Notes: generated by a model from the letters alone, not told the origin. Positions 37,139 through 46,409 are shown, counted from the first letter of the stretch. The stretch is DNA of 64,000 nucleotides from an uncultured Prevotellaceae bacterium (GCA_902784615.1 CACZVN010000003.1:1-64000), one strand, 5' to 3'. A program made the numbers and translations.

Positions 37139-39610
37139 ATGAGTAATCCGAATAAGAATTCAGCATTTCAGATGATAGCCGATATTGACGGAGATTTTCA
37201 GGATGTCCTCAATATCAATACTCCACCACATGTGCCTATCCTGCCCGTAAGAAATCTCGTCCTGTTTCCTGGTGTGGTCTCCCCTATCCTCATTGGACGG
37301 GATTCCAGTAAGATCGTTATTCAGAAGGCCGAGAAAAAGGGAGAATTAATCGGTATTATCTGTCAGCGTGATCCTGAGGTGGATGTACCTCTGCAGGATG
37401 ACCTGCATGAGATAGGTGTCTATGCCAAAGTGATGAAACTGTTGACACTCCCTAATGGGAATATCACAGCTATCGTACAGTGCTATAGTCGTTTGCGACT
37501 GTTAGAGATCACACAGAGTCTGCCCCATCTGGAAGGACTGGTGGAACCTCTGACGGATATTGAGCCAGAAAAGCGGGACAGGGAGTTTAAGACTGCCATG
37601 GATGACCTGCGCAATATGGTGAATGAGTATATCAATGTCAGTGAGGAAATCCCCGACGAGGCGACCTTCGCCATCAAGAACATCTCAAATAACATCATGG
37701 CATTGAATTTCGTCTGCTCGAACCTGCCTTTCTCTATCAAGGAGAAAATCAGACTGCTGGAGATGGAATCAGTAAAAGAGCGACTCTTCAACGTGATGAA
37801 GATCATTAACCGAGAGATCAACCTGCAGAACCTGAAGGCCGATATCCGCAATAAGACACGTGAGGACATTGACGAACAGCAACGCAATTACTTCCTGCAG
37901 CAGCAGATCAAGAACATGCAGGCTGAGATGGGTAATGGTGAGACGTCCCCGGAGAAATATGAATTGCTGAAGAAAGCCGAGGGCAAGAATTGGCCTGCAG
38001 AAGTCGATAAAACCTTCCACAAGGAGGCTGATAAACTTGACAACCTGAACCCACAAAGTCCCGAATTCAACGTGCAACTCACCTATCTGCAGACACTTGT
38101 CAGTCTGCCGTGGGGCGAATATACAGAAGATGACCTGAACCTAAAGCGTGCGCAGAAGATTCTCGACCACGACCATTATGGTATGGAGAAGGTGAAGGAG
38201 CGTATTCTTGAATATATGGCTGTGCTTGCTCTGAGGGGCGATCTGAAGAGTCCGATTATCTGTCTCTACGGTCCTCCGGGAGTCGGTAAGACCTCTCTAG
38301 GCAAGTCGATTGCTGAAGCCATGAAACGTAAGTATGTGCGTATGTCATTAGGTGGTCTGCATGACGAGGCAGAAATCCGTGGTCATCGCCGTACCTATAT
38401 CGGTGCCATGCCGGGTCGTATTGTCAAGAGCATACAGAAGGCTGGCAGTTCAAATCCAGTGTTTATCCTCGATGAAATCGATAAGGTGACGCAGATGACC
38501 CATAATGGCGATCCTGCTTCTGCCCTGCTTGAAGTACTTGACCCTGAGCAGAACAATGCCTTCCACGACAACTACCTTGACGTGGATTACGACCTGTCGA
38601 AGGTCTTGTTCATTGCGACGGCTAATAACCTGAGTACCATCCCCCGTCCCCTACTCGACCGTATGGAAGTTATTGAGGTAAGTGGCTATATTACAGAAGA
38701 AAAATACGAAATTGCAAAGCGTCACTTGATACCTCGTGAACTTGAAAATACAGGTCTGAATACGCCAGGAATGAAGCCAACATTCAATAAGGCGGCCATT
38801 GAGATGATCATCGAGCGCTATACGCGTGAAAGTGGTGTGCGTCAGTTGGAGAAACAGATTGACAAAGCCCTCCGCAAGATTGCCTATAAGCGTCAGTTGG
38901 AGGAAGATGCAGACTACAAGAAGATTACTCCCTCTGAAATAGAAGACTTGCTCGGAAAACCGCCATTCTATCGTGACATCTATCAAGGAAACGACTATGC
39001 TGGTGTTGTTACGGGACTGGCCTGGACAAGCGTTGGTGGTGAGATTCTCTTTATTGAGACCTCCCTGTCAAAGGGTAAGGGTTCAAAGCTCACCTTGACA
39101 GGAAACCTGGGCGATGTCATGAAGGAAAGTGCTATATTAGCATTGGAATATGTGAAGGCCCATGCAGAAACTCTGAAGATCGACTACCGTATTTTCGACA
39201 ACTGGAATATTCACATTCATGTCCCCGAGGGTGCAACGCCGAAGGACGGTCCCTCGGCAGGTATTACGATTGCCACCTCGATCGCCTCTGCCCTCACCCA
39301 GCGGAAGGTTCGCAAGAACACTGCCATGACGGGTGAGATCACCCTGCGCGGCAAGGTGCTGCCTGTGGGTGGTATCAAGGAAAAGATCCTTGCCGCTAAG
39401 CGTGCAGGTATCACGGATATCCTGATGTGCAAAGAGAATGAGAAGGATATCCTGGAGATTCCTGACATGTACCTGAAGGGTGTTACCTTCCATTATGTGG
39501 AGAACGTGCAGGATGTATGGAACTTCGCACTTACTGATGAAATCGTGAAGCATCCGCTTGACTTCACCATTACGGAAGAGGAAAGCAATGACAAGAAAAG
39601 CAAGGAATGA
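37139..39610 (+). CDS. lon: ATP-dependent protease Lon
   Basis: An 823-residue LonA. N-terminal substrate-binding domain ([19 protein letters not shown]), coiled-coil region, AAA+ module with Walker [14 protein letters not shown] and Walker [11 protein letters not shown], and the C-terminal Ser-Lys protease with [14 protein letters not shown] (catalytic Ser) and [14 protein letters not shown] (catalytic Lys). It degrades misfolded and regulatory proteins in the cytoplasm. First gene of a five-gene operon; its stop overlaps tgt by 4 nt (ATGA). Confidence 0.98.
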   Translation: MSNPNKNSAFQMIADIDGDFQDVLNINTPPHVPILPVRNLVLFPGVVSPILIGRDSSKIVIQKAEKKGELIGIICQRDPEVDVPLQDDLHEIGVYAKVMKLLTLPNGNITAIVQCYSRLRLLEITQSLPHLEGLVEPLTDIEPEKRDREFKTAMDDLRNMVNEYINVSEEIPDEATFAIKNISNNIMALNFVCSNLPFSIKEKIRLLEMESVKERLFNVMKIINREINLQNLKADIRNKTREDIDEQQRNYFLQQQIKNMQAEMGNGETSPEKYELLKKAEGKNWPAEVDKTFHKEADKLDNLNPQSPEFNVQLTYLQTLVSLPWGEYTEDDLNLKRAQKILDHDHYGMEKVKERILEYMAVLALRGDLKSPIICLYGPPGVGKTSLGKSIAEAMKRKYVRMSLGGLHDEAEIRGHRRTYIGAMPGRIVKSIQKAGSSNPVFILDEIDKVTQMTHNGDPASALLEVLDPEQNNAFHDNYLDVDYDLSKVLFIATANNLSTIPRPLLDRMEVIEVSGYITEEKYEIAKRHLIPRELENTGLNTPGMKPTFNKAAIEMIIERYTRESGVRQLEKQIDKALRKIAYKRQLEEDADYKKITPSEIEDLLGKPPFYRDIYQGNDYAGVVTGLAWTSVGGEILFIETSLSKGKGSKLTLTGNLGDVMKESAILALEYVKAHAETLKIDYRIFDNWNIHIHVPEGATPKDGPSAGITIATSIASALTQRKVRKNTAMTGEITLRGKVLPVGGIKEKILAAKRAGITDILMCKENEKDILEIPDMYLKGVTFHYVENVQDVWNFALTDEIVKHPLDFTITEEESNDKKSKE

Positions 39611-40734
39611 CGTTCGAACTACAACATACTGACAATGCAAGTGATGCCCGTGCAGGTGTGATAACTACCGATCACGGACAGATCCTGACGCCAATCTTCA
39701 TGCCAGTAGGTACAGTAGGCAGCGTCAAAGGTGTGCATTTCAGCGAATTACGAGAACAGGTTAAAGCACAGATTATACTTGGCAACACCTATCATCTATA
39801 CTTACGACCTGGTCTTGATATTCTCAGAAAGGCTGGTGGATTACATCAGTTCAACACATGGGATCGTCCCATCCTGACGGATAGTGGAGGCTTTCAGGTC
39901 TTCTCACTGACTGGTATCCGCAAACTCCGCGAAGAGGGATGTGAGTTCCAAAGCCATATTGACGGTTCACGCCATATCTTCACGCCCGAGAACGTCATGG
40001 ACACCGAGCGCATCATTGGTGCCGACATCATGATGGCCCTTGATGAGTGTCCTCCAGGCCAGAGCGATTACGAATATGCTAAGAAATCGTTGGGCTTGAC
40101 ACAACGTTGGCTTGACCGTTGCATCAAGCGTTTCAATGAGACAGAACCTCTCTATGGCTACCAGCAGAGCCTGTTCCCCATCGTACAGGGGTGTACCTAT
40201 AAGGATCTGCGTCAGGAGGCAGCTAAACATGTCGCAGACAAAGGTGCCGACGGCAATGCCATCGGTGGACTGGCTGTGGGAGAGCCCACGGAGGTGATGT
40301 ACGAGATGATCGAGGTGGTCAACGAAATACTGCCAAAGGATAAACCCCGTTACCTGATGGGTGTGGGTACGCCCCAGAATATTCTCGAAGCCATCGAGCG
40401 TGGTGTGGATATGTTCGACTGTGTGATGCCTACCCGTAATGGCCGTAATGCGATGCTTTTCACCTATGAGGGTACGATGAATATGCGGAATAAGAAGTGG
40501 GAGGACGACTTCTCGCCCATTGACCCCGATGGCTGTGATATCGACCGTATCCATTCCAAGGCATACCTCCACCATCTTTTTAAGGCTCAGGAACTCTTGG
40601 CCATGCAGATTGCGAGTATTCACAATCTGGCTTTCTACCTACGACTGGTCACCGATGCCCGTCAGCATATCTTGGCTGGAGATTTCGTTCAGTGGAAACG
40701 TAGTGTTATCGATCAATTAGGACAGCGCAGATGA
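39607..40734 (+). CDS. tgt: tRNA-guanine transglycosylase
   Basis: A 375-residue TIM-barrel enzyme that swaps G34 for the queuosine precursor preQ1 in tRNAs with GUN anticodons. Seen: LTDSGGFQVFSLTGIRK, DECPPGQSDY, GGLAVGEP and the nucleophile Asp in MFDCVMPTRNGRNAM. The usual zinc motif CxCxxC just before AYLHHL is not present: here it reads GCDIDRIHSKAYLHHLF, with a single Cys. The enzyme may lack the structural zinc. Coupled by 4-nt overlaps to lon and to the permease gene. Confidence 0.95.
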   Translation: MTFELQHTDNASDARAGVITTDHGQILTPIFMPVGTVGSVKGVHFSELREQVKAQIILGNTYHLYLRPGLDILRKAGGLHQFNTWDRPILTDSGGFQVFSLTGIRKLREEGCEFQSHIDGSRHIFTPENVMDTERIIGADIMMALDECPPGQSDYEYAKKSLGLTQRWLDRCIKRFNETEPLYGYQQSLFPIVQGCTYKDLRQEAAKHVADKGADGNAIGGLAVGEPTEVMYEMIEVVNEILPKDKPRYLMGVGTPQNILEAIERGVDMFDCVMPTRNGRNAMLFTYEGTMNMRNKKWEDDFSPIDPDGCDIDRIHSKAYLHHLFKAQELLAMQIASIHNLAFYLRLVTDARQHILAGDFVQWKRSVIDQLGQRR

Positions 40735-41915
40735 AGAAGATCAAATATTTCAGAGTACGATGCCGTCAGGCTGGACGCTTTCTCACGAAGTATCTTCGTT
40801 GGATGCGTAAACTCAATCCTTTCCACTACCTGTCACGTCTTGACCGCTATATTATGGTCAAGTTCATCGGCACATATATCTATTCCATCGCCCTGATCAT
40901 CTCCATTGCCATTGTTTTCGATGTCAATGAGAACCTGTCGAAATTCTCCTCCTACGGTGCTCCTCTGAAAGCCATCGTATTCGATTATTACGCAAATTTC
41001 GTACCCTACTTTGCCAATCTGTTCTCACCGCTGTTCGTCTTTATCGCCGTGATTTTCTTTACCTCCAAACTGGCAGGTAATAGTGAAATCATCGCCATGT
41101 TGGCTGCTGGTGTCAGTTTCAAGCAGTTGTTAAAGCCCTATCTGCTCTCTGCGGCTCTTATTGCCGTGGTGAATTTCTATCTGGGTTCAAACGTGATTCC
41201 CCATGGAACGGTGGTGCGACAGGATTTCGAAGCCAAGTATAAGAATAACACGAAAACACTATCTGCCAGCAACGTCCAGTTAATGGTGGGACCAGGTGTG
41301 ATTGCCTATATTCAGAACTATGACAACCGCACCAAAACGGGATATGGTTTCTCACTGGATAAGTTTGAGAACAAGAAACTCGTCAGTCACATGACGGCCA
41401 CGACTATCCGCTACGATTCCATCAGCGACACTCGTTATCACTGGAAGGCAAATAATTACAAAATCCGTAAGTTGAAAGGATTAAGGGAGGAGATTACCTC
41501 TGGAATAGTCATCGACACCCTGATTCAGATGGAACCGATGGATCTGGTATTCTCCAAAGGACAGCAGGAAACATTGACTTCATCGGAACTGTGGCAGTAT
41601 ATTAATAAGCAGACAGAACGAGGATCGAGCAATGTCGTGCAATACGAGGTGGAATATCATAAGCGCATAGCCACCAGTTTCGCCTCGTTCATTCTGACCA
41701 TTATTGGCGCCAGTCTCTCCAGTCGCAAGCGCAAGGGCGGCATGGGCCTTTATCTGGGTATCGGTCTGGCGCTGTCTTTCACCTATATCCTGCTGCAGAC
41801 GGTGAGTTCCACCTTTGCTATCAATGCCGACACGCCGCCGATGCTCGCGGCATGGATTCCTAATATTCTCTATTTATTCATCGCCTATTTCTGTTATAGG
41901 CAAGCACCTAACTAA
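40731..41915 (+). CDS. LPS export permease of the LptF/LptG family
   Basis: A 394-residue YjgP/YjgQ-family permease: three N-terminal transmembrane helices (starting near IMVKFIGTYIYSIALIISIA), a periplasmic beta-jellyroll domain of about 180 residues and three C-terminal helices. With LptB it extracts lipopolysaccharide from the inner membrane. The sequence alone does not separate LptF from LptG, and the partner subunit is not in the window. The start overlaps the tgt stop, and the stop overlaps the helicase start (TAATG). Confidence 0.88.
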   Translation: MKKIKYFRVRCRQAGRFLTKYLRWMRKLNPFHYLSRLDRYIMVKFIGTYIYSIALIISIAIVFDVNENLSKFSSYGAPLKAIVFDYYANFVPYFANLFSPLFVFIAVIFFTSKLAGNSEIIAMLAAGVSFKQLLKPYLLSAALIAVVNFYLGSNVIPHGTVVRQDFEAKYKNNTKTLSASNVQLMVGPGVIAYIQNYDNRTKTGYGFSLDKFENKKLVSHMTATTIRYDSISDTRYHWKANNYKIRKLKGLREEITSGIVIDTLIQMEPMDLVFSKGQQETLTSSELWQYINKQTERGSSNVVQYEVEYHKRIATSFASFILTIIGASLSSRKRKGGMGLYLGIGLALSFTYILLQTVSSTFAINADTPPMLAAWIPNILYLFIAYFCYRQAPN

Positions 41916-43186
41916 TGAAATTCGAAGAAACATATCTCAACGACAATATCCTCGATGCATTATACGACATGCATTTCGACGAGATGACGCCGATTCAGGA
42001 ACGTTGTATTCCTGAAATCCTCGATGGTTACGACGTTTTGGGTGTGGCCCAGACAGGTACGGGAAAGACCGCAGCCTATCTGTTACCGATCCTTTCCATG
42101 CTCGACGATGGCGATTATCCGAAAGATGCCATCAACTGCATCATCATGTCCCCTACCCGTGAACTCGCCCAACAGATCGACCAGGCCATGCAGGGCTTTG
42201 GCTATTATCTTGACGAGGTGAGCAGTGTGGCCGTCTATGGCGGCAACGATGGTGGACGCTATGATCAGGAACTGAAGGGCATGCGCCTTGGTGCCGATGT
42301 GCTTATCGCCACACCAGGCCGATTGCTCAGCCATCTGAAGGTTGGCAACCTCGATCTCTCGCGCTGTTCTTTCTTCGTACTCGACGAGGCAGACCGTATG
42401 CTCGACATGGGTTTCATCGATGACATCATGAAGATTGTGAAGGAACTGCCTGCCAGTTGTCAGCGCGTGATGTTCTCAGCCACCATGCCGCCGAAGATTC
42501 GCGAACTGGCCGTCACCCTACTCCATAACCCCGTTGAAATCAAGATTGCCGTCTCCCGTCCTGCCGAGAAGATCCGCCAGAGTGCCTACGTCTGTTATGA
42601 CCCCCAGAAGCTGAAGATCATCAACCATATCTTCAAGGCAGGCGACTTGAAACGTGTCATCATCTTCTCTGGCAAGAAAGACAAGGTGAAGGAGATTACC
42701 CGTAGTCTGAAACAGATGCACATCAACTGCGACCAGATGCACTCCGACCTCTCCCAGCAGGAACGCGACGAAGTGATGTACCGTTTCAAGGCAGGACAGA
42801 CCGATGTGCTCGTCGCTACCGATATTGTGGCACGCGGTATAGACATTGACGATATCCGTACCGTCATCAATTACGATGTGCCTCATGATGCAGAGGACTA
42901 TGTTCACCGTATTGGTCGTACGGCCCGTGCTGACCGCGACGGTGAGGCCATCACTTTTATCAGTGAGGCTGATTTCTACCGTTTTCATTCGATAGAGCAT
43001 TTCCTTGGTAAAGAGGTGGAAAAGAGACCATTACCTGAGAATGTTGGAGAAGGACCTGAATATGTCAAGCGTGAGAAGAAACACGCTAATACCCGTCATC
43101 ACGGTCGTTGGCATAGTAAAGGCAACGGCAAGAATAATCATCGCCGTCATACGAAGAAAGGCGGTAATACGCCATCAAACACATAA
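41915..43186 (+). CDS. DEAD-box ATP-dependent RNA helicase
   Basis: A 423-residue RhlE-like helicase. Q motif (FDEMTPIQERCIPEIL), Walker A AQTGTGKTAAYLLP, PTRELAQQ, Walker B VLDEADRMLDMGF, SAT (FSATMPPKIRELA), and motif VI HRIGRTARADRDG. The last about 40 residues are basic and rich in His, Lys, Gly and Asn, a typical RNA-binding tail. It probably acts in ribosome assembly or RNA decay. Fourth gene of the lon operon. Confidence 0.95.
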   Translation: MKFEETYLNDNILDALYDMHFDEMTPIQERCIPEILDGYDVLGVAQTGTGKTAAYLLPILSMLDDGDYPKDAINCIIMSPTRELAQQIDQAMQGFGYYLDEVSSVAVYGGNDGGRYDQELKGMRLGADVLIATPGRLLSHLKVGNLDLSRCSFFVLDEADRMLDMGFIDDIMKIVKELPASCQRVMFSATMPPKIRELAVTLLHNPVEIKIAVSRPAEKIRQSAYVCYDPQKLKIINHIFKAGDLKRVIIFSGKKDKVKEITRSLKQMHINCDQMHSDLSQQERDEVMYRFKAGQTDVLVATDIVARGIDIDDIRTVINYDVPHDAEDYVHRIGRTARADRDGEAITFISEADFYRFHSIEHFLGKEVEKRPLPENVGEGPEYVKREKKHANTRHHGRWHSKGNGKNNHRRHTKKGGNTPSNT

Positions 43187-43197
43187 TCATATCGCCT

Positions 43198-44031
43198 ATG
43201 CTTACATTTCCTAATGCGAAGATCAATCTTGGACTCAACGTCGTAGAGAAGCGTCCGGATGGTTACCATAACTTGGAAACGGTGTTTTATCCTGTTCCCA
43301 TCACCGATGCCCTTGAAGTTTTCCCGATGGATTCGGCCTTTCCCTCTGCTTATGACTGCGATCTGAAGGTGACGAACATCAGCATTGACGGCGATGAGCA
43401 GAAGAACCTGGTAGTGAAGGCCTACAATCTGCTGAAACAGGATTTCCCGACTCTCCCGCGCATACACGTACATTTATATAAAGGTATTCCCACGCAGGCA
43501 GGTATGGGTGGTGGATCCAGCGACTGCGGTTTTATGATCACCCTGCTTAACAGCCAGTTCCAATTGGGAATCTCTGACGAGCAGATGATCAACTATGCAG
43601 CCCGTCTGGGAGCCGATTGTGCCTTCTTTGTCCTCAACAAGCCCTGTTATGCAGAAGGTATTGGTGAGAAACTCCAGCCTGTAGCCCTTGATTTGAAGGG
43701 CTGGTATCTGGCTGTTGTCCGTCCAGCTATCCCTGTCCCCACTCGGGAAGCTTTTTCCCTGATCGTGCCGCAGCATCCCCCAAAGAACTGTTGTGACATT
43801 GTGATGCAACCTGTCGAAACCTGGCATGAAGAACTGACCAACGATTTCGAGAAGAGCGTTTTTGCCATTCATCCCGAAATCGGAGCCATCAAAGATCAGT
43901 TGTACGGGATGGGAGCCGTCTATGCTGCCATGTCAGGTAGCGGTAGCAGTCTTTTCGGTCTTTTCCGTGAGCCTGTGAACCTTGATGCCTTTAGTGCACC
44001 AGGTACTTTCAAAGGCTGTTATCTGCTATAG
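43198..44031 (+). CDS. ispE: 4-diphosphocytidyl-2-C-methyl-D-erythritol kinase
   Basis: A 277-residue GHMP kinase of the MEP isoprenoid pathway. Motif 1 PNAKINLGLNVVEKRPDGYH at the N-terminus with the catalytic Lys, ATP motif QAGMGGGSSDCGFMITLL, and C-terminal AAMSGSGSSLFGLF. Start ATG 43198, 11 nt after the helicase stop. Last gene of the lon-tgt-permease-helicase-ispE operon. Confidence 0.95.
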   Translation: MLTFPNAKINLGLNVVEKRPDGYHNLETVFYPVPITDALEVFPMDSAFPSAYDCDLKVTNISIDGDEQKNLVVKAYNLLKQDFPTLPRIHVHLYKGIPTQAGMGGGSSDCGFMITLLNSQFQLGISDEQMINYAARLGADCAFFVLNKPCYAEGIGEKLQPVALDLKGWYLAVVRPAIPVPTREAFSLIVPQHPPKNCCDIVMQPVETWHEELTNDFEKSVFAIHPEIGAIKDQLYGMGAVYAAMSGSGSSLFGLFREPVNLDAFSAPGTFKGCYLL

Positions 44032-44060
44032 TTTGCTTTTGTGTCTCTCTCACAAAGAGA

Positions 44061-44090
44061 ATGGGCCCGCGATTCGCATCGAGAGCCCAT
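44061..44090. terminator. Hairpin between convergent ispE and galE
   Basis: ATGGGC (44061-44066) pairs with GCCCAT (44085-44090), and inside it CGAT pairs with ATCG, separated by a 3x3 internal loop. It lies in the gap between two converging genes; there is no T-run on either strand, so its strength as a terminator is uncertain. Confidence 0.5.
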
Positions 44091-44141
44091 AACAACACAA
44101 ACACAAAATGCGATTCATGAACGAACCGCTATATCTTTTCG

Positions 44142-45182
44142 TTACTGAATGCCATCCTCGCGCAGCTTCTGCTGCCACTTCCAAGCACTCTTCAGCACTT
44201 CGTCCGTCGGTGTCTCAGCCTTCCAGCCAAGCACCTTGTTGGCCTTATCCACATTACCCCACACCTGTTCGATGTCACCTTCGCGACGCGGTGCGTAGGT
44301 CCAGTTCACCTTCACACCCGTAGCCTTCTCAAAGCCTTGAACAACCTCTAAGGTAGAGAGGCCCTTGCCTGTACCAATATTAAATACCTCCACGGCATCG
44401 GTCTCAGGCTTATCCAGCACACGTTCCATGGCTTTCACGTGAGCCTTGGCCAAATCCACCACATAGATATAGTCGCGGATACAAGTCTTGTCAGGTGTGT
44501 TATAGTCATTGCCGAAGATCTTCAGTTGCTGACGGATACCCATGGCTGTCTGAGTCACGAAGGGAATCAGGTTCATAGGCACACCGTTGGGCAGTTCGCC
44601 GATGAGTGCCGATGGATGGGCACCGATCGGGTTGAAGTATCTCAGGATGACGCTCTTGATGGGGGCGCCGGAGTGGATATAGTCCTGAATGATCTCCTCG
44701 TTGATCTGCTTCGTATTACCGTAGGGCGACATAGCTTTCTGCACAGGGGCGTTCTCCGTCACGGGCAGGTTCTCCTGCGCGGGCTGACCATAGACAGTGC
44801 AACTCGATGAGAAGATGATACCTTTCACATCGTACTTAGGCATCAACTCCAACAGATTAATCAGAGACATCAGGTTGTTACGGTAGTAGAGCAACGGTTT
44901 CTCCACGCTCTCGCCCACTGCCTTTGAGGCGGCGAAGTGAATGATGCCCTCTATCTTCGGGTATTTCTTGAAGATACCCTCTAATGCCTCGAAGTCGCAG
45001 CAATCCACCTTCTCAAAGGCTGGACGGATGCCCGTGATCTTCTCAATACCGTCAATCACGTTTGCATTTGAGTTCGAGAGATTATCGATGATCACCACCT
45101 CATAGCCTGCTTCCTGTAGTTCCACGGTTGTATGGCTTCCGATAAAGCCCGTACCACCAGTTACCAATATCGTCTGTTTCAT
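44142..45182 (-). CDS. galE: UDP-glucose 4-epimerase
   Basis: A 346-residue extended short-chain dehydrogenase. NAD motif ILVTGGTGFIGSHTTVELQ at the N-terminus, catalytic Ser-rich SSSCTVYG, and catalytic Tyr/Lys in MSPYGNTKQINEE. It interconverts UDP-glucose and UDP-galactose, completing the Leloir pathway started by galM/galK at 27-30 kb and supplying galactose for surface polymers. Monocistronic with its own promoter. Confidence 0.96.
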   Translation of the reverse strand: MKQTILVTGGTGFIGSHTTVELQEAGYEVVIIDNLSNSNANVIDGIEKITGIRPAFEKVDCCDFEALEGIFKKYPKIEGIIHFAASKAVGESVEKPLLYYRNNLMSLINLLELMPKYDVKGIIFSSSCTVYGQPAQENLPVTENAPVQKAMSPYGNTKQINEEIIQDYIHSGAPIKSVILRYFNPIGAHPSALIGELPNGVPMNLIPFVTQTAMGIRQQLKIFGNDYNTPDKTCIRDYIYVVDLAKAHVKAMERVLDKPETDAVEVFNIGTGKGLSTLEVVQGFEKATGVKVNWTYAPRREGDIEQVWGNVDKANKVLGWKAETPTDEVLKSAWKWQQKLREDGIQ

Positions 45183-45214
45183 GAACTTATTTGTTTTAGA
45201 ATTCTATTATGATG

Positions 45215-45246
45215 CAAAAGTACGAATTATTTTGTAAACAATCAAA
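45215..45246 (-). promoter_or_regulatory. galE promoter
   Basis: On the minus strand TTTG (45243-45246), 20 bases, then TACTTTTG (45215-45222). Both boxes and the spacing match the Bacteroidota consensus; 32-base leader. Confidence 0.75.
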
Positions 45247-45356
45247 CTTTCTGCCATTTTTCTTCCATAAGATGGGTAGTTGATGACCTGAAATGTAAAA
45301 AACTGCTAAAATTTGGCCGTTTTTGAGGGTAAAAGCAAAAATAATAGTCGTTTTTC

Positions 45357-45387
45357 TTGCAAGTTTCGGAAATAATCCTTATTTTTG
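45357..45387 (+). promoter_or_regulatory. Promoter of the candidate small RNA
   Basis: TTG (45357-45359), 20 bases, then TATTTTTG (45380-45387) on the plus strand. No coding sequence follows in this direction; instead there is a terminator about 45 bases on. Confidence 0.65.
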
Positions 45388-45391
45388 CATC

Positions 45392-45455
45392 GTGTTTTTC
45401 ATAGTATTAGATTTAAGGTTAACAAAGTTTGGCTCGCAGCGGCGAGCCTTTTTTT
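45392..45455 (+). ncRNA. Candidate stand-alone small RNA (about 65 nt)
   Basis: The promoter at 45357-45387 predicts a start near 45392. The transcript would carry a roughly 39-nt mostly unpaired 5' part and end in a strong intrinsic terminator: GGCTCGC (45431-45437), loop AGCG, GCGAGCC (45442-45448) and seven T. There is no start codon followed by a useful frame, and no gene on this strand downstream before the rnf operon on the opposite strand. The AT-rich 5' part seems familiar to me as a recurring Bacteroidales sequence, but I cannot confirm that here. Function unknown. Confidence 0.6.
45431..45455 (+). terminator. Intrinsic terminator of the candidate small RNA
   Basis: Seven-base-pair GC-rich stem, 4-base loop AGCG, followed by TTTTTTT. 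The T-run is only on the plus-strand side, so it acts in that direction. Confidence 0.9.
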
Positions 45456-45471
45456 ATACCTATACCTAAGA

Positions 45472-45777
45472 TTATTTTGTAAGTTCAAAGCCCACACGAG
45501 CACCGTTAGCACTCTTAGCAAGGTTGCTGACGGCCTGAATAGCAGCAGTGTTGCTGACCTTACCTTCTTTCTGAAGGAGGTTGACCATCTGGGTAGAGTT
45601 AAACATCAGACCCATTCCTTTCTGAGTCCTTATGACGTTGCCCTTAAGAGTCTCAGTAGAAGTCTTGAGGGTGATTTCACCGTTCTGGGGGTTATAAACA
45701 TAAGATCCGCTGAATGGAATTCCATTCACTTTAGCCGAGAACGTGTTACCATTAAGGAACGAGAATGAAGTGTTGCA
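45472..45777 (-). pseudogene. DUF4923-like lipocalin-type protein, 3' remnant
   Basis: The frame open from 45777 to 45472 reads TSFSFLNGNTFSAKVNGIPF and then GSYVYNPQNGEITLKTSTE, ending ARVGFELTK. This matches the C-terminal half of DUF4923 proteins, secreted Bacteroidota proteins of about 190-210 residues. The signal peptide and the first half are absent: an in-frame TGA stands just before residue N-T-S and the upstream DNA belongs to a different gene remnant. It could only start at GTG 45729, with no promoter. Judged a truncated gene. Confidence 0.7.
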
Positions 45778-45895
45778 TCAACAGTTCTTTTACTAATCGG
45801 GTTTTGCATCCTTTTGCCAAATGGGATACAGTCATAATAGAAGATACGATAAATACGGCAATCTTTACTGGAGGCAAATTGCTTTTTGTGTCCAT
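45752..45895 (-). pseudogene. NYN-domain protein remnant with internal deletion
   Basis: ATG 45895 opens with MDTKSNLPPVKIAVFI, which fits the first strand of a NYN (PIN-like RNase) domain, where DG..N would follow. Instead the frame drifts into nonsense, while the +1-shifted frame (45869 onward) reads CRIYRIFYYDCIPFGKRMQN then PISKRTVD, which fits the later YYYDC/NPISG part of the same domain. The pieces meet at the short sequence TATCG, compatible with a deletion of some 50-70 codons between short direct repeats. The 3' part is then fused to the DUF4923 remnant. By-eye similarity only. Confidence 0.5.
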
Positions 45896-45971
45896 AGTGT
45901 TACATTTTAGTTAATAAGCAGTCTTCCCTTGCTGGTTAATACCAGTCCTGAAGGATATCTTTGTTACCTTC

Positions 45972-46154
45972 TTAACGAGGGATTCCCCATCGCAGACCAA
46001 CTAACTTGATAGAGGTGATGTTTTTAGCTGTGTATGGACAATAGCCATCAGATAGTTTTATTTTCCCATTTTCTGTTACTACACCTTTCAGACACGCCGA
46101 ATAACTGCTAATGCTGTTATTGTTTCCCCTCGAAATTGCACCGCCACCCTGCAC
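45972..46154 (-). other. Unrecognised 60-codon reading frame
   Basis: GTG-initiated frame directly after an in-frame TGA, product ending NITSIKLVGLRWGIPR. I recognise no family. Its 5' part overlaps a hairpin (46147-46160) of the structured element and can be read in more than one frame, so it may be leader RNA of the former NYN gene rather than coding. Confidence 0.2.
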
Positions 46155-46264
46155 TCAGGGAACTTGATCAATGGTCGAGTCTGCTTTCGCTCGACAGAGT
46201 TGATGCAAACATCACTCTGTTCTCGCTTAATCGCAGCCTTGCCTTAGCAAGCGTCGTTTACGAC
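46147..46264 (-). ncRNA. Multi-hairpin structured element (candidate RNA)
   Basis: Five consecutive hairpins on the minus strand, 5' to 3': GTCG/CGAC (46253-46264, loop TAAA), CTTGC/GCAAG (46238-46251), ACAGAGT+GATG/CATC+ACTCTGT with one bulge (46194-46220), GTCGAG/CTCGAC (46174-46195) and CCCTG/CAGGG (46147-46160). A -7 box TACTTTTG lies just upstream (46285-46292). The 3' side leads into the NYN remnant. Part of the sequence recurs at 8701-8760. It may be an untranslated leader, a mobile repeat or a functional RNA. Confidence 0.5.
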
Positions 46265-46284
46265 TAATCAGCAGTACTTGATTG

Positions 46285-46292
46285 CAAAAGTA
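46285..46292 (-). promoter_or_regulatory. -7 box upstream of the multi-hairpin element
   Basis: Minus-strand TACTTTTG about 20 bases before the first hairpin. No clear -33 box. Confidence 0.5.
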
Positions 46293-46409
46293 CATAATAA
46301 TATTTTTGAAAATTCCCTTTTTAAAGCAGATTTTTTACACATTATTTATTTCCATGGCTGCTAAAAGAGATATTATCTGCATCATAATATAAGAAATATT
46401 GAAAAATAG

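Noticed and set aside
45385..45768. 127-codon plus-strand reading frame
   Set aside because: Its start coincides with the -7 box, it runs through a strong terminator hairpin, and it is antisense to the DUF4923 remnant.
46088..46243. Open frame through the five-hairpin element (minus strand)
   Set aside because: No start codon, and the DNA is dominated by inverted repeats; treated as a structured element instead of a gene.
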